Source of the DNA: Quercus robur
Taxonomy: Eukaryota > Streptophyta > Magnoliopsida > Fagales > Fagaceae
Reading direction: 5' to 3'
NCBI RefSeq assembly: GCF_932294415.1
Contig: NC_065536.1
Span: forward strand, 248,001-312,000
DNA length: 64,000 nucleotides
Part shown: positions 1-9,659 of the stretch, piece after piece
Numbering within the stretch: the first letter of the stretch is position 1
How the letters are laid out: each line of letters opens with the position of its first letter
The notes under the pieces: model-generated
Seen by the model: only the letters and a program-made list of their open reading frames with translations
What the model was told of the DNA's origin: nothing
Databases searched by the model: none
Position numbers and translations under genes: made by a program

Positions 1-620
1 CCCCTGTCCAACTAATACTATACAATTCTTGATATGCTTTCTTAAGAGAACAATCCCTACACTATACATCCGCCCAAAACTTTATCCTAGTACCATCACC
101 CACATCAAACCAAAGAAATTTAGAAAAGTCCAGCCAACCACGTCTAATGGATTTCCACACACTAACACCATAGGTCCCTAACACCGGTTTGGTACATCAA
201 CCACCCCCTTCAACCTTATATTTCACCTCAATGACCTTCCTCCAAGGGGCATCTCTCTCTATTCCATATCTCCACAACCATTTGCCTAACAAAGCAAAAT
301 TAAATCTTCTCAGCTGTCAAATCCCTAAACCACCATTCTGCACTGGCATACAAACCTTAGACCATTCCACCAAAGGAACCTTAGGAACATCAATACCACT
401 CCAAAGAAAGTCTCTCTGTATTTTCTCCATACGATTAGCGACCTTTACTAGAATAGGAAGGAGAGAAAGGAAATAAGTAGGTGAAGTGGACAGAGTACTC
501 TTAATAAGAGTTACTTCCCCCCCTCCCCCCCCCCCCCCCTTAGATAAATACAACCTCTTCCACCTAGCTAAACGCCGCCCCATCTTCTCGAAAACGGGGT
601 TCCAATAAAAGACATCTAGG
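1..620 (-). mobile_element. LINE (L1-type) reverse transcriptase C-terminal fragment
   Basis: Read on the minus strand, 664-317 gives the conserved stretch after the L1 polymerase core ([53 protein letters not shown]). 190-1 continues with the downstream GDGTRIKFWADV-type segment typical of plant LINEs. A frame change near 300 and a C homopolymer near 518-540 show decay. The copy runs off the left edge and lies antisense in what appears to be an intron of the DUF300 gene. It is a non-functional remnant. Confidence 0.8.
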
Positions 621-892
621 GTTCGACACTTAAAATGTATCAAAAAAAATCTGAAATGGGTCACAGCTTTATTTCAATTTGAAGGAATATGGTCAAATGT
701 GGCCATTCAAATCTATGCTATGCGGCATGCATACAAAAGTGTTGGTTATGATTTGATGATTTTGAACTTTATATCTTCTTTCAATAGTTAACCTCCATTG
801 GTCTTGACATCTGCAAAAGGCTGCACTTTAAAAATGCTAACTTGCATTGCAGTATTTTCAGCAATGTGTTGATTTTTTGTTTTTTCTAACAG

Positions 893-3497
893 GTTTATGC
901 ACTAATGTCTTTCTTGTCCCTGGTTTTACCAGCTGCCTCAATCTATTTCAATTCATTTCGGGAAGTGTAAGTTCTTCTGTGTTTGTATATAATGTTGATC
1001 TCTGCAATTTTTACATGAAAAAAATTTTATTTTATTGTTCACTTTGATTTCTGTCTTATCTTATATTTATGCTTTTCGTCTCCCCTTGTTTTGCTTGACT
1101 CTAGAGAGCAAATGGTATTGGGTTACAAATGTCAATAGAATTTCACCCAAATTAACTCATGCATTAGATTGCTCTAGAAAGCAACCATTTTTGTGGCAAG
1201 AAGTTCACCACAAGCCATCTATGAATGAATGGTGTTGGAATGGTGGAAGAGGTGCTTATGATGATAGGGATTGTGATGATGGTGGCAGTGATATTATTAA
1301 TGGCAAAGGCTGTGGTTATTTTGCAAAAGCAGCAGTGCCATTGCCATCAATGGCAATACAATCAATTGAGCATTATTAAAATGACACATTTTTTGGACAA
1401 ATATTAATTAGCATTATTTTACTTATCAAAATGACACCTTTTTTGTGCTATTTTAGTTGGAATGTGAGCCCTTGGATTCCTCCTATAATAATGCCCTTTA
1501 CATGCCATTTGGTTCAGGAAATAGAATATGCCCCCTAGCATCCAAATTCCCAAAAACGTGATGCCTGAATATCTGAATTCCCTGAAATTTAATTTCAATG
1601 TTTGGATTGATTATAAATTTGATATGATTCAAGTCTGAGATTCATGAGTATATGAAATCCCTATATTTCAAAACAACTTTTTAGAAAGGAGAGATAGTAG
1701 AAGGATTGGCTAAGTGAGAAGAGGGTTACATTTTTGTTGGTTAGAGGATATTGAATGTGGGCATTCTTTTCATTTCTTTAATAAAAGAGAAGTTTACCAA
1801 GCATTGAGAATGTAGATACCCAACTATCTTCATGGTTCTCTGTGTATCACTAAACTGAGGTTTAGGGAGAATCTAGATGTTTGAATTCATTTTCACTATT
1901 TGTGCCAAAACATAGTTGAGTAAATAGCTAGTATTCTACCATTGTCCCTCTGATCCTTTTGTAACACTGTTTTTCAATAGAAATCTTCACTCATAAAATT
2001 GAAATTAAAAAAAACAAAGGCTATTTGCAACAAAACAAAGGAATTCCTAGGAACTCTTCTCCCAATGACTTTGAAATATGCTTTGAACCAATTGCTGCCA
2101 CATTAGGATTTTGCAGATCCTTATCTTATTGAACTTAACATTATAACTTTCAACTTAGAAAACTTAAGTCCCTTCCCACCCACGTAACTTGTCCTTCTAA
2201 GCAACAAGAGTTGAATCCAGTCTTCTGATTGTTTTCCCATGGCTATCTTTGTGAGAAGATTTTACTGCTTTATGATTTTTTGAATGTAACTTGAAGTGAG
2301 GATGTATTATGATCATCCATGTTACGTGTTTTGTACTTGAATGAAGTGTTTAACTTATTAAAAATCTGTTGCAGAAGCTTGTTATTTGATAATTTTTCTT
2401 TTTCATTGTCTTGCTTTCTCCACAACAGTGAATAAAAATTGCTTTATTATTATTTAAAAAACAAAAAAAGGAATATGCCTATAGCTGCCTGGGTTTTTAT
2501 GAGCTGCTTTTTGGGGAAAAAAAAAATTAGGGGATTATAAGAAGCTGTGTTTATTGACTTATTCACAAATATCATTTTATAGTTAATTATTATAATAATC
2601 ATTATATCTATGTTTTTACTGTTTCAGTTATGAAGCATGGGTCATCTATAATTTCCTGTCATTGTGCCTGGGATGGGTTGGTGGACCAGGAGCTGTTGTA
2701 CTAAGTTTAAGTGGTCGGGTTCTGAAGCCATCATGGTGTCTGATGACATGTTGCTTTCCTCCCATACCTCTGGATGGGTGAGTTTCTAATAACAAAAGTC
2801 TATGATTTTTCACTCATACTTATGCACGTCTGTGGAAGAAGAGTTCCCCCCCCCCCCCCCCCAACCCCCTTCTCTCTCCTCTTGCAAAACTCACAAATTT
2901 GTTATACTTGGGGATTGCTTCTGTCCACTATCTAAGTCCTTGAAGGTTTTTTTTTTTTTTTTTAATATATAACTGTAGCAGCACTCTTGATCTTGATATG
3001 TATGAATTAGTTGGCATACTGATTTACATGTATGGATTTAGTTTCTCTGCACCTTTTAAAAGCCTGTCTATAAGTCAAAACTTGCTGGGATATTATAATC
3101 AGTTATTTTAGTCTTTCAATAACAATGATTTATCTGAATACTGCATCCTTAGATTTGTTTGATTAGCTCTCATTTCTGAAATTGTTTATGCAGGCGTTTC
3201 ATACGTAGGTGCAAGCAGGGGTGTTTGCAGTTTGTCATTTTGAAGCCTATTTTAGTTGCTGTTACACTCATACTTTACGCAAAAGGAAAATATGAAGATG
3301 GAAATTTCAGTCCAAATCAATCATACTTGTATCTCACAATTATCTATACAATCTCATATACAATGGCTCTTTATGCTTTGGCATTGTTTTATCTGGCATG
3401 CAAAGATCTGCTTCAGCCATTTAATCCAGTCCCAAAGTTTATTTTAATCAAATCCGTTGTTTTCCTGACTTATTGGCAGGTACAGCATTGATACTTG

Positions 3498-3560
<63 letters not shown>

Positions 3561-3938
3561 GAACACACGCGCCTAGTTTATTACTGAATGGGAGTTGCTG
3601 AATGCATTTTATTTTTTAGAAAATTTTCTGTAAGTTGAAATTGTAGCCTCTTCCACCGTCTTTCTGATTTTCTTGTTTGTATTTTAGGGTGTTTTGGTTT
3701 TCCTTGCTGCAAAGTCTGGATTCATTAAGGATGCAGAGGAAGCTGCTGAATTTCAAAATTTCATCATATGTGTTGAGATGCTTATTGCTGCTGTGGGCCA
3801 TCTCTATGCATTTCCATACAAAGAGTATGCTGGTGCAAATATTGGTGTCTCCCGTGGTTTGACAGGAAGCCTTGCACACGCTTTAAAGTTAAATGACTTT
3901 TACCATGACACGGTCCACCAGGTGAACTGTACAATTCC

Positions 3939-3977
<39 letters not shown>

Positions 3978-4469
3978 GCTTTAAATGCATTCGACATGCT
4001 TTCCCTTAAGGTTTGCTTACACACAGGCCTTAATAAGGCTTCTGAATTCTCTTTTTGGGCTTTGCTGTACTCTTGCTGATGATCACTCATTACCTTTTTG
4101 CAGTTTGCACCAACATACCATGATTATGTTCTTTACAATCACAATGAGGGTGATGAGGGAACACGGAAGTATCGGTCACGCACCTTTGTGCCAACTGGTC
4201 CTGAGATGGAATCTGTAAGAAGAAACAAACATATGTTTGGAAACAAGTTGGATGACATACAGCTTTCCAGTCTCTCATCTTCTAGTACCAGTACTCCCAA
4301 AAATCCTGACACTGTAACTGATTCTACACAATCTGATGTGATGAAATCTTCTCTGCTTGTGGATACCTCAAATTCTTTTTCTGAGCCGTATGATATGTCA
4401 CTTATTGAGTTGGATGTGTCCAATTATCCTTCCAAAGTTCCTGCAGCAAATGAAACTGGGACCAGGTGA
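893..4469 (+). CDS. DUF300 / TMEM184 (LAZ1-like) membrane protein, 3' five exons
   Basis: Five exons join in frame with consensus splice sites: 893-966, 2628-2777, 3194-3479, 3688-3921, 4104-4469 (stop). They give about 369 residues of the Ost-alpha/TMEM184/DUF300 family. Visible are several hydrophobic helices (VYALMSFLSLVLPAAS, FVILKPILVAVTLILYA, IIYTISYTMALYALALFYLA, FILIKSVVFLTYWQGVLVFL) and the family signatures RRCKQGCLQF, KDLLQPFNPVPKF and AFPYKEYAG. The hydrophilic C-terminal tail starts FAPTYHDYVLYN and is Ser/Thr-rich. About 50 N-terminal residues (the first membrane segments) are missing. Their exon should lie left of the window, because position 893 is preceded by a proper splice acceptor. 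Plant relatives include LAZ1, which is linked to vacuolar/brassinosteroid signalling and cell death; the sequence looks closer to the non-LAZ1 clade with the long YHDYVLYN tail. Two introns hold CT microsatellites. The reading frame is intact. Confidence 0.93.
967..2627 (+). other. Large intron of the DUF300 gene
   Basis: The intron runs from GTAAGT at 967 to TTTCAG ending at 2627. Open frames here (for example around 1035-1380) are low-complexity ATGATG/GATGAT runs with no recognisable domain. I see no other gene. Confidence 0.8.
3499..3560. repeat. (TC)n(CA)n microsatellite in intron
   Basis: About 42 bp of TC repeats are followed by about 20 bp of CA repeats, directly after the splice donor at 3480. 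Confidence 0.95.
3945..3975. repeat. (CT)n microsatellite in intron
   Basis: A CT run lies about 24 bp after the donor at 3922 of the DUF300 gene, the same placement as the previous intron's repeat. Confidence 0.95.
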
Positions 4470-4912
4470 CAAGAGCGTTAAGAAACTGTGAGGGACAGGT
4501 AAGAAGACCATGCTTTTAAAGGAAAGAAAGGGGTTAAGAAGAATTGCAAATGTTGTTTCTGAATTGGGAAAGGCTGATTGGCCTATTGTGTGCTGATATT
4601 GGTGTCAAGTACTTTTAGAGTTTTGAAGCTTGCAGTTCTCCCTCTCTCTGTTGGTTTGAAGCACTATACCCACCGATATTAGGCTTCCCACTTAAATGGA
4701 ATATAGCCTTTTCAGTGTGTAGATTGTAGATACAAAACTCGCAACATTACATTTTTTAACATGAAATTAAAAATTCAAAGTTACTGTTTCCCATTGGATG
4801 TCATACACTGCCTCTGTCATTGCATTCATTTTTTTTAGTGTTTTCATTATTGGCTTACAACTGTTGGTATTTTCAATTATAATTTGCATTGTTGTAGTAT
4901 GCAAGGATTGTG

Positions 4913-4943
<31 letters not shown>

Positions 4944-5300
4944 GTGGGCTCTCCCACCTTTTCTGGGGCAACCAAGGAGATATTGTACCTGGTAAAGGAG
5001 TAGCTTTTAGAAAACAACCGCGTGTATTGTGCAGTCTGTTTGCTGATAGCTTGGCTCGATGTACAAAGTTGGAAAACTCTGCTTATATACAACAGCAATT
5101 ATTTACACGTGCATCATCCCCAACAATGTCCCTAGAAGTAAGATCTTCTGTTCATAGACAGGCTTATATTCAATATGAATTGTTTGAGTTGAGCGTTCAA
5201 TGATGTTCAAAGCTTAAAATTGTAGTATTTGCATGGGTATTGGAAGCGATCACATTCTGTTTTCCATATTTTTATCTGATTATCTTATATTCTTACTCTA
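4470..5300 (+). other. Probable 3' UTR and downstream region of the DUF300 gene
   Basis: Non-coding sequence follows the stop at 4469 and includes a (CT)n run at 4912-4941. No clear polyadenylation site could be fixed, so the transcript end is unknown. The short open frames around 4800-5200 overlap the microsatellite and look non-coding. Confidence 0.4.
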
Positions 5301-5514
5301 GATTTTGTTGAAATGATGGTGTTATGAAGAGAATTCTCAAATGGTCTGCTCCAGCGGTGCCTCCCAACATCTTAGAGTTAGGTCAGAATTTCCTTTTTTC
5401 GAAGTTACTTAGCTGGAGCAGAAATAAACTGAAGTGTGTAGTCTGGCTCCAGATTGTGCCTTCATGATTCTTAGTGTAGAAGTAAATCGTGGGTAGCCTT
5501 AGGATGACATGTGG

Positions 5515-5546
<32 letters not shown>

Positions 5547-6985
5547 TTATTTAAATTTTCTGATGTTGACAACAATACAAAATATAAATCAAACAAAAGT
5601 CAAGACTTTTCAATTCAGAAGAAAGAAGGGCATGAACCGCGTAGAAATGGTTAACTTGCGAGGTTAAACATCTATGCACAATGTAGTAGGTGGTTACACC
5701 TGCACATAATCCTTTCTCTTATTGCAATTATCAAAAAAGAAAAATCCTTTCTCTTATTGGTAACAGAACTCAGTATATCTGACTCTTTGTAGGAAGTTTC
5801 CCCACGTTACGCCAATTACGTCATGCATTCTTCTTACCCCTAAACAAAGAAAAGCACTCCCATATACCTACTTTGAACTCTACTTTCTCTCTCTTTTTTC
5901 TCGCTTAAGTCACTTTGAACTCTATTGCTACAATAATATAATAATAATGTAATCAATCATAATCAAGTAACGTGTTGAGACTTGAGACTCCGATAGAGAG
6001 GACATATAATTTGCCATGAACAAGGTTGGTGGGACCACCCTTTTTGTGGGCCTAAACCCAGTAGATGACGCCATAGTTTCTAGCCTACCATCAAGACATA
6101 CCAAAAGACAAACAGATTAGGGAATAGGGAAACACGAAAGCCACGAGATTGTCTGTTCTAGAAGCATCAATTGAGTTGTATGCTCGTCCTTAATATTAAA
6201 GAGTGATATTAGAATATTACAAATCTTATTACATAAATCTTACAAATTAATGGTCATCAATCACACAAAAAAAAAAAAAAAAGTAATATTGTTGTAATAA
6301 ACACTGTAATGTAATAGCTATTCATATGATTTAGCTATTATTTAATTTGGCTATGTTTTTATTACAGTTATGAGAAAAATAAAATAGTTATTTCTTATGA
6401 GGTGTAATAATTTCTAAAATTAATATATTTTCAAATAAAAAAAATTTCTATATACACATAACAATTATATAAATAAAATAATCATAAAAAATAATTCATC
6501 TCTCTCAAATTTAAAAAATATTATTTTTAAGGAAACATAATTATATGAATAAGATATCCCCTAGAATAAATCTTAAGTTTTATTCTAATATTATAACTTA
6601 CAACCAAACTTATGAATATGTTTAGTTGTTGTATTACAACACATTTTACTCCTAGTAATAAAGATTAACATTCATGTTGTAATTCTCATTTAATATACCA
6701 AGTTTGCTCTAAATTTGTATTATTGTAATGTTGGCAAGTTTTGACATTAATCAATTTTAACACTGTGATCGTGCAATTTTTTTTTTTTTTTTTTTTTTTT
6801 TTTGAGAAAGAGATCGTGCTAATTAAGTGTCAACGCAAGACACATCTCACAATTTATAGGGTGTACCGTGTATGAAATACAAATACCAATTTCAACATAA
6901 CACACAATTTGAAAACACTCCTAGTACCAACACTAAAATAGAGAAGTGCTATTACAATACAACATGTCTTCAAGCCAACCTTAGG
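5301..6985. other. Intergenic, AT-rich
   Basis: This stretch has a (CT)n microsatellite at 5514-5541, a very AT-rich part at 6170-6770 and a T run at 6778-6803. I see no gene or recognisable element. Confidence 0.6.
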
Positions 6986-7110
6986 CAATTAGGAAATCCT
7001 CTTACAAAATCTTGATAAGCACCATTGCCGCAACCTAATTCTACTAACAACAAGCAGCTTGGCTAAATCAAAGCTTGTAGATATCTCTACCAATTGAGCC
7101 ACAAAACAAC

Positions 7111-7241
7111 TGTGAGGGATTTTCACAATTCGCTCCAATACCAATGGGCTTGGTCTACGATCGAATGCTATAAAAGATTTGTGCCCCCTCATCCTTCACC
7201 AGTTGGTCATTGGATGGATCAGTAAGGCACACGGTCCGACA
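7111..7241 (+). repeat. TRIM 5' LTR
   Basis: 131-bp terminal repeat with TG..CA ends; it contains a TATAAAAG promoter-like box near 7170. Confidence 0.85.
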
Positions 7242-7301
7242 AGAGATATCAGAGCTCGATCATAAGTTCGAGTCGTTGGAGCCACATTGTGAGAGAGGGA
7301 T

Positions 7302-7432
7302 TGTGAGGGATTTTCACAATTCACTCCAATACCAATGGGCTTGGTCTGCGATCAAATGCTATAAAAGATTTGTACCCCCTCATCCTTCACTAATTGGTCG
7401 TTGGATGGATTGGTAAGGCACACAGTCCGACA
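7302..7432 (+). repeat. TRIM 3' LTR
   Basis: 131-bp partner of 7111-7241, about 92% identical by eye, with no indels. Confidence 0.85.
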
Positions 7433-7452
7433 ACAAAAATAAATTAACAAAC

Positions 7453-8060
7453 TCATGGTGAACTCAATCTCTTCACTCTAAATTGCTCAATTGAGCCACA
7501 TGAAAATAGCATAACATTAGCAAAAAAGACCCATGATAGTATTAGTGCAAACCTAAACAATCTCTCTTTCTCACGAGCTCTCATCACTTTCTCCTTAGCA
7601 TTTGCACAGATAGCATGAACCTTTCTCTCCCTCTCATTGGCTTTGGCTTTCGCTTCCATTTCTTTAACTTTTTCTGCAATTTGCCAAGCTATCATTACCC
7701 TATCATTTGCAAGTCACAACTCATACTAAAGCCCAAAGATCTTTTGAAGGACTAGGGGAGCAACTTCACTTCCACACCTACAAGTTGGGTTATCTACCCA
7801 ATCAAAGAAGGTCCATTTTGGACCAACCTGAGCATAATTTTCCGAAGACTTAAATTCACTATGTCATAATGACACAAAATCAATTAAGTTAATTTTCAAA
7901 ATTTTAGTTTACCTTATATTGGCTACAGCCCAAAAGTCTCTTCCTAAAATTATCAATCATCAAACTTGTTCTCAAAATACAAGTGTAATGAGTTCACATA
8001 TGCCCACTTGAACCCGAATAATTGCCACTTGATGAAGATATTACATAAATTGATCAACGA
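7453..8060 (-). pseudogene. Broken GRF-type zinc-finger protein gene
   Basis: On the minus strand, 8050-7912 reads through a Cys-containing segment ending NFRKRLLGCSQYK at a GTAAAC donor. A second block from about 7829 (after a CAG acceptor) gives VGPKWTFFDWVDNPTCRCGSE. Together these match the plant GRF zinc-finger pattern (C..LRTS, GRRFLGC.QY, FF.W.D.P.C). A charged coiled segment follows (EKVKEMEAKAKANERERK), then a hydrophobic C-terminus (FALILSWVFFANVMLF), which is the usual layout of small plant GRF proteins. At least three in-frame stops (one near 8009, two between 7734 and 7698) break it. Function is unknown; GRF domains bind nucleic acid in other proteins. I infer a dead gene or transposon-associated copy. 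Confidence 0.5.
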
Positions 8061-9130
8061 AAACTTCAATAATTATTCCTTGAGGATTTCAATAGGTTAT
8101 CAACAAATGCACGAATTTTAGACCTTACTATCTTATCCATTTTGCTAAAAGTTCAAAACCTTGCACAAGAACATACTTGGTTTTGCTTTACCTATTGGAT
8201 GTGCAAACTCTAGCATGGATTTAGTACAAAGTTGAAAATATTTATAAAATCAAGCCTGAAACCATTAATTCAGCTCATTAGGGTGACAAATTGGAAGGAG
8301 GACGTTCACACGAAAAAGTTTTGAGGAGTCTGTTTGATTTGTGTTATGTTCTATTTTCATATAAAAATATGTTTTGCTAACAGCAAAAACAACGTTAGGT
8401 TATGAAGCTAATCTTAAATGGACAAAGTTCCAACTTTCAAATCACGAGTAGGTAAAGTATCGGGTCAAACCACGAATAAGTTAATTGTAATTTTCTCTAA
8501 CATTAAATAATATAAATTTTAAGAAAGTTATGTAACAACATAAAAAGAAGTCAATAAATAGTCAAACTATTATTTTTATTATATATGTAATTGAAATAAA
8601 ACTCTTTGATATCCATTTGTCTATACTTCCTAAAATAACCTATTTCATGATTAAAAATGTTTTAAAAATAAGGCAAATTAAGAAAACAAAGAAAAATTGA
8701 GAAGTTGCCTCAAAGTCTATTCTCATTCACTTCCACATGCAGGCTTGAATAAAAAAGTCAAAACTATATCAATTTATGTTTTTTATTCAAAAAAATAAAT
8801 AAATAATTGAAAAATGAGTAAATGACGTAGAGTTTAGGTTTATGGGACTTTTTAGTTATAAATTTTGACGCAAACCCAAAAATTAGAGGGATGAAAAAAG
8901 TATTATAGTGGAAAAAAGAATTCAGTAAAAATTACAAAGGTGGGCGCTTTGGGTTAGCTTCTGCGGCGGCGCAGTGGTCGCTTGTTATGCAAAGCAAAGC
9001 AATACAAATAGTGAATAGACAACAAACAATAATAAGTACTCGTAGTAAGATAAGAAGCAAAGCAAAAGACAGGTGCGGAGAATTTCAACAGTTCATACAT
9101 ATATTTATTTATAATAGTTCAGACTTCAGA
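8061..9130. other. Intergenic, AT-rich
   Basis: No domain, repeat structure or plausible gene was seen. The last part probably holds the promoter and leader of the small gene at 9326, with a TATATTTATTTT stretch near 9150. Confidence 0.5.
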
Positions 9131-9250
9131 CCCCACAGCCCAAAACTTTATATTTATTTTGCACGAAGCCCTTCTCGTTTTTTGTATTTATTACTATTGG
9201 TGTTGATTGCAGAACTCACAGGTAGGAGAAGCATTTAAGTAGCACTTTTG

Positions 9251-9256
<6 letters not shown>

Positions 9257-9286
<30 letters not shown>
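9257..9286. repeat. (CT)n microsatellite in a 5' leader
   Basis: A CT run ends 40 bp before the ATG at 9326, so it probably lies in the transcribed leader. Confidence 0.9.
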
Positions 9287-9289
<3 letters not shown>

Positions 9290-9325
9290 CTTTCTTTGAC
9301 GAACTTTGTTCAAGAAGCATACATC

Positions 9326-9658
9326 ATGAATCAGAATCAAAACCATGTTTTGGGTCTAAACCCAAAACCGAGGAGCGAGTCATTTGGGTACTACTCAGAG
9401 CAGAACTACACAATGATGGAGAAGAGGCAACTTTTCCTTAGAAGCTATCAGTTCTGCAGAAAAAGGAGCTTATCTGAGAGACTCAAGGGGTCCTTCATCC
9501 GTGTCAAGAGGGTCATATGTTTTAGGCTTCGATCCGCTCGTAGATTCAGGAAGTTGGTCTGTTCCGGGCTTAGATACGGTTTCTATTACCGCAGAAGAAA
9601 ATTCCTAAGACTCGTCAACAGCAAAAAAAACTACTCCTCCTCCAACTGCTTCTGGTAG
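9326..9658 (+). CDS. Small Arg/Lys-rich protein of unknown function (110 aa)
   Basis: A single open frame from ATG 9326 to TAG 9658. I chose this ATG because the frame upstream is only translated CT repeat (LSLSLS) opening with TTG. The N-terminus is polar (Asn/Gln-rich). From about residue 30 it is strongly basic, with regularly spaced blocks SYQFCRKRSLSERLKGS, FIRVKRVICFRLRSARRF and LRYGFYYRRRKFLRL, ending CFW. Basic and aromatic/hydrophobic residues alternate, suggesting amphipathic helices or nucleic-acid/membrane contact, but I recognise no named domain. A TATA-like stretch and CT-rich leader lie upstream, consistent with a real gene. I have the impression of similar short proteins in other dicots, but this is unverified. 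Confidence 0.65.
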   Translation: MNQNQNHVLGLNPKPRSESFGYYSEQNYTMMEKRQLFLRSYQFCRKRSLSERLKGSFIRVKRVICFRLRSARRFRKLVCSGLRYGFYYRRRKFLRLVNSKKNYSSSNCFW

Positions 9659-9659
9659 T

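Larger units (their letters stand above)
7111..7432 (+). mobile_element. TRIM: complete miniature LTR retrotransposon (322 bp)
   Basis: Two 131-bp direct repeats, 7111-7241 and 7302-7432, both start TGTGAGGG and end GTCCGACA (TG..CA). They have equal length and by eye differ at about 10 positions, all transitions. The 60-bp centre starts with a primer-binding-like TATCAGAGC at 7247-7255, matching the usual plant initiator-Met tRNA site TGGTATCAGAGC. It ends in a purine tract (GAGAGAGGGA) just before the second repeat. Each repeat has a TATAAAAG box. Flanks are ACAAC and ACAAA, a near-perfect 5-bp target duplication. There is no coding capacity, so the element would need proteins from another retrotransposon. 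Confidence 0.85.

Noticed and set aside
847-1407. Separate genes in the DUF300 region
   Set aside because: The true exon 893-966 lies in another frame; these frames are intron sequence with GATGATG low complexity.
9248-9325. Upstream start for the small basic protein
   Set aside because: It begins with TTG and encodes only CT-repeat-derived LSLSLS; the first ATG is 9326.
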